Assembly: GCA_014529385.2 (NCBI GenBank)
Contig: CM043969.1
Span: 75,624,676-75,688,675, forward strand
Direction: 5' to 3'
DNA length: 64,000 nucleotides
From: Adiantum capillus-veneris
Lineage: Eukaryota > Streptophyta > Polypodiopsida > Polypodiales > Pteridaceae
In this document: positions 11,630 through 22,058 of the stretch, one piece after another
How positions within the stretch are numbered: position 1 is the stretch's first letter
Layout: each line of letters begins with the position of its first letter
Program-made: the position numbers and the translations under genes
The notes under the pieces: model-generated
The model's input: the letters and a program-made list of their open reading frames with translations, nothing else
Database searches by the model: none
Told to the model about the DNA's origin: nothing

Positions 11630-14600
11630 ATGGGCACTAAAGAGGACACAGTTTTCAATATTGAGAAGTTGGATGGTGCTAACTTCTCATATTGGAAAGA
11701 TCAGATTTGGGATGTCTTGGTGCAGAAGAAACAGATTCGACCTCTAAAGTTGCAGGGAGTTAAGCCAGAGAACATGGAGAGGGATGATTGGGAGGAGTTG
11801 GATGAGATGTGCAGGTCTACCATTAGGCTTTCCCTTTCAAAGTCTGTTTATTACAATGTGAAAGATGCACAGGGTGGAGCTTATGAGCTATGGTAGCGGA
11901 TTTGCGATATGTATGATAAGCATTCGGCTGCTTCTATGGTGTATTGGATTAAAAAGCTTATTGATTTGCGAATGGAGGAAGGTGCTTCCATGAATGCGCA
12001 TTTGAATGAGTTCAATACAATTTTCAGCCAACTTGCTACGCAGAAAATTACGTTTGAGGACAATGTAAAAGCTATGTTTTTACTTGTCACGTTGCCTGAG
12101 TCATGGGACACATTTAGGACAGCCATAAGTAACTCGGTTCCTGCGGATGAGTTGACAAGTACTAATGTGGAGTCTAGTCTTCTCACGGAAGAGATTAATC
12201 GAAAGAATAATGCAGGTAGTAAGTCTTCTAGTGCAATGGTTGTCAGAGACAGAACTATGGACAAGTATAAGTCCAACAGGGGTAAATCTAGAAGCAAGTC
12301 CCGTGCAGGCACAAGTAATGGTAAGAAGAAAGACCATGATGCTAAGGACAAGCCTAAATCCAATGTTAAGATTGAGGAGTTAAATGCAACACAGGGAGAG
12401 TGTAGCTCTCAAGATGACCATGTATGTGCTCCGACTAGTGCTACTAGTGAAGAGCTTGGTGATGTGTTGCTTGCATCCCATTTTGATGACGCTTTTCTTC
12501 TCACTCATGAGAGTAGTATGCCTATGGATTGGGTCATTGACAGTGGTGCTTCTTTTCACGTTACGCCTCATAGGTCGTGGTTTCATGACTATGATGCTTC
12601 GAGAACAAGTACTGTCAGGATTGCCGATGGGCGTTCTATGCAGATTCATGGCATTGGGGATATTCATTTGGCTATGCCAAACTCTACTACGTTTGTCTTG
12701 CAGCGTGTGCGTCATGTGCCGGCTCTTGCAAAAAGCTTGATTAGTGTGGGTCAGTTGGATTCACTTGGTTTCAATGTATCTTTTGGTGATGGAGGTTGGA
12801 AGATCACTAAGGGCAACCTTGTTTTGGTTAAAGGTGCTAAGAGGAAGACGTTGTATTCCCTTTGTGTAGCTAGTGTGGCTGATCACATTGTGGGGATCAC
12901 TAAGCAACCTCCTGCTTCTTTATGGCATCAGCGTTTGGGGCATATGTCACTGAAAGGTTTGAAGTTGTTGGCACGTGCGGATTACATTCCCGTTTCAAAT
13001 TTTGGTGGTTTTGAGTTTTGTGAGCATTGCCTTTATGGTCGACATGCTCGGTCTTCTCATAAGAAAAGTGTTCCACACAGATCTTTGGAAAAGCTAGCTT
13101 TGGTGCATAGTGATGTATGTGGGCCGATGCCCAATGCTTCTCTTGGAGGTGCTATGTACTTTGTTACGTTCATTGATGATGCTAGCAGGAAGGTATGGGC
13201 ATACCCCATTCGTAAGAAGGATATGGTGTTTGATATATTTAAGCAATGGTTGGCTCTTGTTGAGAACCAATCAGGTTGTAAGTTGAAGTGCTTACGTACG
13301 GACAATGGGGGTGAATTTATGTCTCATGCTTTCACAACATTATGTGTTGAGAAGGGTATACGGCGCGAGCTTAGTGCTCCCTATACACCTCCTCAAAATG
13401 GTGTGGCAGAGCGCATGAACAAGACTATACAGGAAAAAGTCCGTAGTATGCTTTCTATGGCTGGTTTGTCAAATGGATTTTGGGCTGAAGCTGTTGCCAC
13501 TTCTGTGCATTTGATAAATCGTTCACCTAGTGTTCCTTTGGGCTTCAAAGTGCCTGAAGAGGTATGGACAGGTTTGCCACCTTCGTATGGTCACCTTCGT
13601 GTTTTTGGCTATGAAGCTTATGTACATGTACCTAAGACAAAACGCAGCAAATTGGATCCAAAGAGTAAGAGATGTATCTTCTTGGGTTATGGTAGCTCTA
13701 GTGAGATGGGTTATCGATTGTGGGATCCTATTGACAGGAAGATTGTGCGCAGCCATGATGTTGTTTTTCATGAGGACTCTATGTATAGAGCATCACCGCG
13801 AACGGTTGAGGTTCGGCGTGTGATATTTGAGGAGGATGGTCATCGGTATGATGGTCCCATGGCTGCTCGTGGGCAGCCCATTGACCCTCAAGTGGGAGAT
13901 CAGCCCTTGTTGGGAGATCATGTAGATGTGGGACAGCCAGATGCACCTCCTGCACAGTCTTTGAGGCGTTCAGAGCGGCGTGCAAGACAGCCTCAGCGTT
14001 TTGTGCCTTCTATGGATTATGTATTGTTGACTGATTGCGGGGAGCCATCATGTTATGATGAGGCCATGTCTAGTGTTGACAAGCTCAAGTGGGAGCAGGC
14101 TATGCAGTCAGAGATGGATTCGTTGATCCAAAATGAAACGTGGGAGCTTACTCCTTTGCCAAAGGGTAAGAAGGCACTACCATGCAAGTGGGTTTACAAG
14201 ATAAAATTGTGTTCAATGGATGCAAAGCCTAGGTACAAAGCAAGGCTTGTGGCTAAAGGATTCAAGCAACAGAAGGGCATTGATTTTGACGAGATCTTCT
14301 CCCCAGTGGTGAAGATGTCTACTTTGCGTACGTTGTTTGCTTTGGTAGCTACAGAAGACATGGAGTTGAAGCAAATGGATGTAAAGACAGCTTTCTTACA
14401 TCCGGACTTGCACGAGGATTTGTACATGGAGCAACCAAGTGGGTTTGTTATTCATGGTTCAAAGAAGATGGTATGCCGGCTTCTTAAGACCTTGTATGGG
14501 CTGAAGCAATCATCTCGTGAATGGTATCGTAAATTTGATGCATTCATGAGTTCATTGGGTTATGTACGCAGTTATGAGGACCCATGCCTCTATACTCGCA

Positions 14601-15595
14601 AGGCTGCAGATGGTAGTCATATTGTTTTGGTTTTGTATGTGGATGACATGCTGATCACAGGGAAGTGTATTTCTGATGTGGATGCCTTGAAACATAGGCT
14701 ACATGAGACCTTTGCCATGAAGGATCTTGGGGATGCTAGTCATATTTTGGGTATGCGGATCACTCGTGATCGTTCTCGCAAGATGCTCTTTCTTAGTCAG
14801 AAAGAGTACATTGACAAGGTGCTTGAGCGTTTTCATATGGAAGGGGGGAAGGCCATTAGTACCCCGTTGCCTCCATATGTAAAACTCAGCCATGATGACT
14901 GCCCTCAGACAGATTTGGAGACTACAGAGATGTCTCAGATTCCCTATGCGTCAGCTGTTGGTTCCTTGATATATGCCATGGTGGCTACGCGTCCAGATCT
15001 TGCTCATGCAGTGGGTGTGGTTAGCAGGTACATGTCTAACCCGGGCAAGCGTCATTGGGATGCAGTGAGAGGTATTCTCACATACTTGAGAGGGACTTCA
15101 GAGTTGTCCCTATGTTATGGTGAGAAGGATATGTATGTTTGCGGATATACAGATTCAGACTATGCAGGGTCAGTGGACTCGAGGAAGTCTACTAGCGGCT
15201 ATGTGTTCACAGCTGCAGGTGGACCGGTTTCGTGGGCGTCACGTTTACAGCCATGTGTTGCTTTGAGCACTACAGAGGCTGAATATATGGCTGCCACTGA
15301 GGCTGCCAAGGAGGCCGTATGGCTCTCACGACTAGTGGGAGATCTTGGTATGGCTGGTGATGCTCCGATTCTACATTGTGATAGCCAGAGTGCCATAGCG
15401 TTGGCACGGAATCCTGTCTTCCATGCGAAGACAAAGCACATTGAGATGAGGTATCACTTCATACGAGAGGTGCTAGAGGACAAGCGCATAGAGCTTGTCA
15501 AGGTACACACTGATGATAACCCTGATGATCTACTCACGAAGTCGTTAGCCTCACAGCGGTTTGCACACTGTAGATCGCTGATGGGTATGGCTTGA
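11630..15595 (+). pseudogene. Copia-1 gag-pol polyprotein, one in-frame TAG
   Basis: One frame of 1,322 codons counting the terminal stop. The start MGTKEDTVFNIEKLDGANFSYWKDQIWDVL is a typical copia gag. TAG at 11894-11896 falls where Copia-2 has Gln (LWQKLC), so this is a nonsense mutation rather than a gag/pol boundary; the remaining 1,228 codons are open. Protease DSGAS lies at about residue 304; integrase HQRLGH...CEHC and HSDVCGP, TDNGGE, GVAERMN follow; RT YVDD is at about residue 1005; RNase H TDSDYAG near 1175 and the STTEAEY block follow. No CCHC zinc knuckle is present: the basic stretch before the protease lacks it, while Copia-2 and Copia-3 keep it. Confidence 0.93.
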
Positions 15596-15639
15596 CTTCT
15601 TTTGCTGTACTTTGGCCACTTTAAAGGCACACTGCCTTT

Positions 15640-15826
15640 AAGTGGGAGATTGTTGGGTTAAAGGCCCGTGTGCCCGGCTGCCCGTTGTTCAGCCGCCCAT
15701 GTACAGCCATTCATTTGCTCATTCATAATAACTATACTCATAACACTACATATTGTAGTGTGAGTATCGCCCCGCCACACACTGTGTCTATCTCCTTCTT
15801 CGTGCTGGCTCTCTGTGTGTGTGTGC
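15640..15826 (+). repeat. Copia-1 PPT and first (truncated) 3' LTR
   Basis: PPT AAGTGGGAGAT (15640-15650) adjoins an LTR starting at 15651. It follows the 5' LTR up to GTGTGTGTGC (15826), then lacks the final ~16 bp and joins the rearranged tail. Confidence 0.85.
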
Positions 15827-15990
15827 CTATGCGCTTGTCAAGGTACACACTGATGATAACCCTGCTGATCTACTCACGAAGTCGTCAGCCTCACAGCGGT
15901 TTGCACACTGTAGATCGCTGATGGGTATGGTTTGACTTCTTTTGCTGTACTTTGGCCACTTTAAAGGCACACTGCCTTTAAGTGGGAGAT
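15827..15990 (+). repeat. Duplicated Copia-1 3' tail
   Basis: Repeats the end of the pol gene and PPT (AAGGTACACACTGATG ... AAGTGGGAGAT; compare 15500-15650). It is preceded by CTATGCGCTTGTC (15827-15839), which is the reverse complement of GACAAGCGCATAG at 15479-15491. This is a small fold-back inversion at the junction. Confidence 0.8.
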
Positions 15991-16181
15991 TGTTGGGTTA
16001 AAGGCCCGTGTGCCCGGCTGCTCGTTGTTCAGCCGCCCATGTACAGCCATTCATTTGCTCATTCATAATAACTATACTCATAACACTACATATTGTAGTG
16101 TGAGTATCGCCCCGCCACACACTGTGTCTATCTCCTTCTTCGTGCTGGCTCTCTGTGTGTGTGTGCTCTCCGATCCCAACA
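15991..16181 (+). repeat. Copia-1 outer 3' LTR, 191 bp
   Basis: Full-length LTR ending CGATCCCAACA, followed at once by the TSD GTTCC and the remaining Gypsy-2 LTR. Confidence 0.9.
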
Positions 16182-16186
16182 GTTCC

Positions 16187-16766
16187 GGCCCGATTTCAGC
16201 AACATAACTGTACTAGGACCCTTCACAGTCAGTATTCCCACGCATTGAATGACCTTCCCGACACATACGGGCCCATAAGGATAAGTGAGATCAAGATAAG
16301 TGTAAAAAATGTAAGCTTCGAATACGCGAAGTAAACAAGCTGGCTCATTCTTCTTAGCTTGGTGACAAACTTTCTTTGAAAACTCTCTATTACGGTGATA
16401 AAAGATGCAAGGTCCTTGAAAGGTACAAATTGCTCGAAAGAAAAGATTGCAATCAAGTTGTGAGCTTGAAGGACCATTATGTGCAGATACCTACATTACA
16501 AAATCCTTGACTAGCTTCAACTAGTTGTGTAAAAGGTAAGCAAAGCTCCTTTGTACCGAGTTCTTAGTTTCAAACATAACCAGTTGAGCCTACACTGTCA
16601 AAAAATGACATGAGACCGAGAGGATTTGCAAGGTCTACGAGGAGGAAAGAGGCAGGGGTAGTGTAGGTGCCTCTCTCTCTCTCTCTCTCTCCAAAATCTC
16701 TCTCTCAAAGCAAATCACGCCTACAAACTGGCATTACTCTCCTCTAAACAAAGAGCTACCCCCTCC
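16187..16766. repeat. Mosaic copy 1: Gypsy-2 LTR remnant joined to flank unit
   Basis: LTR sequence to ACGGGC (16272), then a 494-bp flank beginning CCATAAGGATAAGTGAG. The flank includes a (CT)n tract near 16673-16692 and ends in a C-rich run GCTACCCCCTCCCCCCCGCCC, where it jumps back into gag. The same LTR/flank boundary occurs at 17669/17670, 18534/18535 and 18918/18919. Confidence 0.75.
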
Positions 16767-17301
16767 CCCCCGCCCATTAGAACCAGATATAGGCTGCTGA
16801 AAGGTGACGGATTGAACTGGTACAGCTTGAAAGACTGGTATCTCAACCACATGTTCTTGTACCTTAGGCACAGGTTGTGGAGATTGCATGTTCTCCGTCA
16901 AGTGTACAGATGTTTCCATTGACTGTGCAGTATAAATCACTTGTGCTTGAGCCTTAATAGGCTTTTGAATATGATCCAGTGACCCAACTTGCTGAGACGG
17001 AAGAGGAGATTGCAGAAAGGCTAAAAACCTCAGGTTCTGCATTACTTGGGTGAACATAGCCACAGCAGTATCCAACTGGGTCCTCAATATATCATCATCC
17101 GTCTGTGGTGGTCTTGAAGACTCGCCCACTTCATGTGTCTGTTGACCCTGTGAAGAGGAAATCTCTTCAGTCACATCATCTAGTCAGTCAGCCATAATTG
17201 CAATTCTCTGTGTCTGGTCTATGATCCCTGTGTCTTCAAGCCCAACCTGACCAAGGCTCACTTCTATGGGAAAAAGTGATTTAATCCCGAGGATGGAACC
17301 A
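16767..17301 (-). pseudogene. Partial second copy of Gypsy-2 gag 5' region
   Basis: Closely matches 9457-9978: the same Q/P-rich gag segment, start region and PBS. The gag start reads MAD then TGA, where the main copy has Arg. Its joining point to the upstream flank lies in shared GCCC/CCATTAGAACC, suggesting a microhomology junction. Confidence 0.8.
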
Positions 17302-18173
17302 TGAAACTGCCATGTACTTTCAAAAAGGGCGGTAGACTTTACTTCAAACCTTGATTTAGCTTTCACCCATTATTAGTCGTCTATTCTACCTGTACTTTCA
17401 AGACACAGCAAAGGGGAGAGGGATACAGGCTGCTAGATTGCACCTGTATGAGAAGACCGACACCAAATTGGCCCCTAACTTAGGCGCCCCTTTCGATATT
17501 TATTTATTGTTTAAAAGAGGGAATAAACGTTGTGGTTCCCTACAAGCTGTCCCGCACAAACTTTGCTGAATTTCAACTATTCCGGCCCGATTTCGGCAAC
17601 ATAGCTGTACTAGGACCCTTCACAGTCAGTATTCCCACGCATTGAATGACCTTCCCGACGCATACGGGCCCATAAGGATAAGTGAGATCAAGATAAGTGT
17701 AAAAAATGTAAGCTTCGAATACGCGAAGTAAACAAGCTGGCTCATTCTTCTTAGCTTGGTGACAAACTTTCTTTGAAAACTCTCTATTACGGTGATAAAA
17801 GATGCAAGGTCCTTGAAAGGTACAAATTGCTCGAAAGAAAAGATTGCAATCAAGTTGTGAGCTTGAAGGACCATTATGTGCAGATACCTACATTACAAAA
17901 TCCTTGACTAGCTTCAACTAGTTGTGTAAAAGGTAAGCAAAGCTCCTTTGTACCGAGTTCTTAGTTTCAAACATAACCAGTTGAGCCTACACTGTCAAAA
18001 AATGACATGAGACCGAGAGGATTTGCAAGGTCTACGAGGAGGAAAGAGGCAGGGGTAGTGTAGGTGCCTCTCTCTCTCTCTCTCTCTCCAAAATCTCTCT
18101 CTCAAAGCAAATCACGCCTACAAACTGGCATTACTCTCCTCTAAGCAAAGAGCATTACTCTCCTCTAAGCAAA
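17302..18173. repeat. Mosaic copy 2: Gypsy-2 LTR fragment without Copia-1, plus flank unit
   Basis: LTR 17302-17669 (TGAAACTGCC...ACGGGC) reads straight through the Copia-1 target (AACTATTCCGGCC), so it is an empty site. Flank 17670-18173 ends with a 24-bp local duplication (GCATTACTCTCCTCTAAGCA twice) and then jumps into the Copia-1 tail. Confidence 0.8.
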
Positions 18174-18443
18174 GATCGCTGATGGGTATGGCTTGACTTC
18201 TTTTGCTGTACTTTGGCCACTTTAAAGGCACACTGCCTTTAAGTGGGAGATTGTTGGGTTAAAGGCCCGTGTGCCCCGGCTGCTCGTTGTTCAGCCGCCC
18301 ATGTACAGCCATTCATTTGCTCATTCATAATAACTATACTCATAACACTACATATTGTAGTGTGAGTATCGCCCCGCCACACACTGTGTCTATCTCCTTC
18401 TTCGTGCTGGCTCTCTGTGTGTGTGTGCTCTCCGATCCCAAGA
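18174..18443 (+). repeat. Copia-1 tail and 3' LTR copy
   Basis: The end of pol (from AGATCGCTGATGGGTATGG), PPT and an LTR at 18252-18443 with one extra C. It is followed by GTTCCGGCCC as at 16182, so it was copied together with the occupied insertion site. Confidence 0.85.
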
Positions 18444-19423
18444 GTTCCGGCCCGATTTCGGCAACATAACTGTACTAGGACCCTTCACAGTCAGTATTCC
18501 CACGCATTGAATGACCTTCCCGACACATACGGGCCCATAAGGATAAGTGAGATCAAGATAAGTGCAAAAAATGTAAGCTTCGAATACGCGAAGTATACAA
18601 GCTGGCTCATTCTTCTTAGCTTGGTGACAAACTTTCTTTGAAAACTCTCTATTACGGTGATAAAAGATGCAAGGTCCTTGAAAGGTACAAATTGCTCGAA
18701 AGAAAAGATTGCAATCAAGTTGTGAGCTTGAAGGACCATTATGTGCAGATACCTACATTACAAAATCCTTGACTAGCTTCAACTACTTGTGTAAAAGGTA
18801 AGCAAAGCTCCTTTGTACCGAGTTCTTAGTTTCATACGATTTCGGCAACATAACTGTACTAGGACCCTTCACAGTCAGTATTCCCACGCATTGAATGACC
18901 TTCCCGACGCATACGGGCCCATAAGGATAAGTGAGATCAAGATAAGTGTAAAAAATGTAAGCTTCGAATACGCGAAGTAAACAAGCTGGCTCATTCTTCT
19001 TAGCTTGGTGACAAACTTTCTTTGAAAACTCTCTATTACGGTGATAAAAGATGCAAGGTCCTTGAAAGGTACAAATTGCTCGAAAGAAAAGATTGCAATC
19101 AAGTTGTGAGCTTGAAGGACCATTATGTGCAGATACCTACATTACAAAATCCTTGACTAGCTTCAACTAGTTGTGTAAAAGGTAAGCAAAGCTCCTTTGT
19201 ACCGAGTTCTTAGTTTCAAACATAACCAGTTGAGCCTACACTGTCAAAAAATGACATGAGACCGAGAGGATTTGCAAGGTCTACGAGGAGGAAAGAGGCA
19301 GGGGTAGTGTAGGTGCCTCTCTCTCTCTCTCTCTCTCCAAAATCTCTCTCTCAAAGCAAATCACGCCTACAAACTGGCATTACTCTCCTCTAAACAAAGA
19401 GCTACCCCCTCCCCCCCCCGCCC
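18444..19423. repeat. Mosaic copies 3 and 4 of the LTR/flank unit
   Basis: Copy 3 (18444-18833) stops inside the flank at CTTAGTTTCA and switches to GATTTCGGCAACATAACTG of copy 4 (about 18836-19423). Copy 4 runs through the flank, including (CT)n at about 19317-19337 and the C-rich run. It continues without a break into the 3' side of the BAHD gene, so it is the likely original arrangement. The repeated 82-codon minus ORF in each copy is a by-product. Confidence 0.75.
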
Positions 19424-19505
19424 GCCCCGCCCCGCCTCCTCCTCCTCCTCCTCCTCCTCCTCCTCCAACTTCCAAGTAAACTACGTTGGACGGATATGGA
19501 GAGAC

Positions 19506-19549
<44 letters not shown>

Positions 19550-19653
19550 GAACGGAATTGAGAAAACAGACCTGCATAGATAAGAAATGTGGTGAATATT
19601 TATATGAAAAATGAAGGACAAGGAATGGTGGGTGCAAGCAGAGCAGTGAGTAC
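19424..19653 (-). other. BAHD gene 3' flank / probable 3' UTR
   Basis: Contains a (CTC)n run (about 19436-19466) and a (GA)n tract (about 19500-19547), then AT-richer sequence to the stop codon. A TATAAATATT stretch on the minus strand (near 19598) could serve 3'-end formation, but no canonical AATAAA is seen. Confidence 0.4.
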
Positions 19654-20823
19654 TCAGCAGCATGCGAGGAAGGAAGCGTCGTTCTCAAGAGAACACATTG
19701 TATCTGCGTCGAGGGCACAGAAAAGATCAAAACTGCCGGGGCCGAGCCTGCCGGCAAGGATCTGGACCTCGGCACCGAACCGGAATCCTTCAGCGCGAAC
19801 AGCCTCAGGGGTGCCGAATCCAAAATCTACGTCGTAGACAGGGTACTTTGGAGAGTCCACGATGTGAAAAAGGCCAGTGCGGTCAAAGTGCGGAATGGCA
19901 TTCCTCTTCCTCTCCGCTTCTCGGATGTAGTGCTTGAAGCCCTCCTCCGTCACAGCCATGATGGCTTCGTGGATCTTGCTTGCAACCACCCCTATCTCCG
20001 CCCCGCACAACTCTCCCGCTGTCAATTTCACCAACCCCCCGTCCAATGCATTCCCAAAGTAGCTCTGTGGTATATCTAGAAACCTCTGCCGGCAATTGAT
20101 CGGGATGAGGAGGAACACCGGCTGAGCCTCCGCTAGACGCTTGGCTCGGACGAAGCATTGCCACCAATGGGCACAGAAGGCCTCGAATGTGGTGAAACCC
20201 TTCTGCTTGCTCCCTGCCTCATCGTTCCACATTTTATAAAACACCTCACTGCCGCCGTTGCATTCCTGCATATTGTAAGGGAGGTGAGCCATCAGTCCGT
20301 TGGCCTTGTGTTTCAACTGCTGCAGCTTCTCCAAGCTGAAAGAGAAGACCTTCTGCATAAGGTCTGAACGGGGTCGTCGATGTTCCTCGTCCTCCAGTTG
20401 TTTCTCCATGATGGGCGCTCGAGTCCGTACAACTGAAGCCTTAGTACCCACTATACCCATGTGCTCAAGCTCCTTCACAAGCTCATCCACAGCAGTCACA
20501 CCACTCGGAGGCTCTTTGCTCGGAGAAAAGGCTGAAATAAGCTCTTCTTCAAGCTGGGAAGCACGCGCGGAGAAGATATCGTCGCATCCGTTAGGGACCT
20601 TGGCATGAGAAACTGAGACGAAGGAAGGCAGCTTCGAGTGTGTTGGAAATAGCGCGGTCACACTTAGCGCATCGCGCATGTGCAAGGGAGGTACGCTTAC
20701 AGCTACTCCTCTGCAAACCTCCCCCCAGCACTTGACAAAATCGTAAAAGGACTGGGCATCGGCCACTGCATGACTCATGGACACGCCCACGCTGTAGCCA
20801 CCACCATCTTTGAACTTTGTCAC
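19654..20823 (-). CDS. BAHD acyltransferase, exon 2 (C-terminal)
   Basis: 389 codons plus TGA. It starts after the acceptor TTTTTCTTGGAAACCAG with VTKFKDGGGYSVGVSMSHAVAD. The HXXXD catalytic motif is HAVAD (His ~179, Asp ~183 of the joined protein), which takes the acyl group from CoA thioesters. DFGFG (usual form DFGWG) lies at about 494-498, with the family's GRLGPGSFDLF region after it. The residue after HXXXD is Ala where Gly is common. An acidic, lysine-rich stretch of ~80-100 residues between the motifs makes the protein (~550 aa) longer than the usual 430-480. No stops or frameshifts; GC-richer than the transposons around it. The substrate cannot be told. Confidence 0.9.
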   Translation of the reverse strand: MTKFKDGGGYSVGVSMSHAVADAQSFYDFVKCWGEVCRGVAVSVPPLHMRDALSVTALFPTHSKLPSFVSVSHAKVPNGCDDIFSARASQLEEELISAFSPSKEPPSGVTAVDELVKELEHMGIVGTKASVVRTRAPIMEKQLEDEEHRRPRSDLMQKVFSFSLEKLQQLKHKANGLMAHLPYNMQECNGGSEVFYKMWNDEAGSKQKGFTTFEAFCAHWWQCFVRAKRLAEAQPVFLLIPINCRQRFLDIPQSYFGNALDGGLVKLTAGELCGAEIGVVASKIHEAIMAVTEEGFKHYIREAERKRNAIPHFDRTGLFHIVDSPKYPVYDVDFGFGTPEAVRAEGFRFGAEVQILAGRLGPGSFDLFCALDADTMCSLENDASFLACC

Positions 20824-21315
20824 CTGGTTTCCAAGAAAAACGGCCAATTAGATCTCCACGAGTTGAGAAACAAAATTATTCTTTGTAAACATCTTAAATG
20901 CATTAGAGAAAGGGTACTTCTAGCAAGTGAAGAGCCTCGTGAAAGTGGAGAGAGGCTCTGTAGGGAGGTCACCGTCTTCAGTCACCAAGTTCAGTGTGGA
21001 TACAATGTAATGTGTGTGTGTGTCATTTCCATTTTCCTTTAATCTTTAGAGTTCCCATGCACGAGCACGAGCACGAGCTCACCTTTTTTCAAGCCATTTG
21101 TATTTGGAGATATTGATGTAAATGAGACCCCTTCCCACAAAATTTCCCCTTGCAACTCTCTTTCAGTCAGTTTTAGTCAACAGCTAAGTTTTAGTCAACA
21201 GCTATCGTGCAGAGGGCCGGGCGCATGCGCACGCGCAAGCCCCACCACGGTGACTCAGCATTGTCACATATTTGATGGTATATATTATATAGCTCTCCTA
21301 GAGATACAGATGTAA

Positions 21316-21661
21316 GGCCCGTGTCACACTGGGGCAGGCAAAAGCGGTCCAAGCTGAGATGGCGCGCCGTCATTCGTCGGTGAAAAATAGCGAAGTTGGT
21401 CGCGAGGTATTGTCAGAGGGGCGGCCTCGCTTGCCCGGCCATCTTCTCAAAGTGGTGGACAACTGAAAAAGTGAGGGCGGGAGAGCGCGAGAGAGGCCTT
21501 GAGCCCTGTCCTGCAGCATGAAACGCGCTCGTCAAACCACTTGGCCAATGCCTGTTCGCTGAAGCCTATAGCCAACATTTTAGTATTGACCCAATGTGAC
21601 ATGAAAAGGCTGCCACTGCCTGCAAATCCCCATGGGCGCCCGTCCCAGTGTGACACGCGCC
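21316..21661. mobile_element. 346-bp MITE, PIF/Harbinger-like ends
   Basis: Left end GGCCCGTGTCACACTGGGGC and the reverse complement of the right end GGCGCGTGTCACACTGGGAC match at 18 of 20 bases. Both sides carry TAA (21313-21315 and 21662-21664), the 3-bp TWA type duplication used by PIF/Harbinger elements. No coding capacity. Confidence 0.65.
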
Positions 21662-22008
21662 TAAATGAACTCTCCTTCCACAAAACTCTCTTTCAACCGT
21701 CTCGAAGGCCACACACACACACCATGACGTCGTCACATAATCATCATATATATTTGATAATATGGTAGCATCCCTGAAACGTCTCGCTCCCTTCTGCAAA
21801 AGCACATAGCTGGCGCATCCCGACTGAGCGACAATTTCTGTTGCAAATGCTTTTGACCGCCCACACACGACACCCGAACAAGCTTCTGTTGACATGTCCG
21901 GTTGCCTGTGTGACACACGCGCCTTACTTACTCACCTAATTGGTCTACAGACTACAATCACAAAACCCTCAGATTGGGACCGAATCTTCACAAACCAGCG
22001 CCTGCAGC

Positions 22009-22011
<3 letters not shown>
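21662..22011. other. Intron stretch without recognised gene
   Basis: No gene is seen. A further end-like sequence (CCTGTGTGACACACGCGCC then TTA, about 21905-21926) resembles the MITE terminus with a 2-bp insertion and may be a lone end of a related copy. Confidence 0.4.

Positions 22012-22058
<47 letters not shown>

Larger units (their letters stand above)
10261..16181 (+). mobile_element. Copia-1: Ty1/copia retrotransposon, TSD GTTCC
   Basis: Complete element: 5' LTR, iMet PBS, 1.16-kb leader, gag-pol, PPT and 3' LTR, with an extra partial tail plus a second LTR at the 3' end. The 5-bp TSD GTTCC occurs at 10256-10260 and 16182-16186. The empty target is seen in the Gypsy-2 3' LTR near 3044 and, with one change, at about 17577. 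One gag nonsense codon is its main coding lesion. Confidence 0.92.
2767..16272 (-). mobile_element. Gypsy-2: chromovirus LTR retrotransposon, with Copia-1 nested in its 5' LTR
   Basis: Reading the minus strand from high to low coordinates: truncated 5' LTR (16272-16187 plus 10260-9979), PBS-like site, gag, protease, RT, RNase H, integrase with chromodomain, PPT and full 3' LTR (4241-2767). The LTR ends are TG...CA. The left flank has GTTGC (2762-2766), but the matching TSD is lost because the 5' LTR is cut off after 368 bp. Frameshifts and several stops make it non-autonomous. Confidence 0.85.

Noticed and set aside
11894-11896. TAG in Copia-1 as a programmed readthrough site between gag and pol.
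   Set aside because: It falls inside gag after ~88 codons, where the related copy has Gln; a plain mutation is simpler.
10280-16207. Recurring + ORFs starting MPGCPLFSRP or similar (10280, 15670, 16010, 18269).
   Set aside because: They are the Copia-1 LTR read in one frame; no coding signal.
16229-19123. An 82-codon minus-strand ORF present four times (16229, 17626, 18491, 18875).
   Set aside because: It lies across the LTR/flank boundary of the copied unit, has no known domain, and is repeated only because the DNA is.
21905-21926. Using this end-like sequence as the right end of the MITE that starts at 21316.
   Set aside because: It needs a 2-bp gap and fits worse than the end at 21661, which also has TAA.
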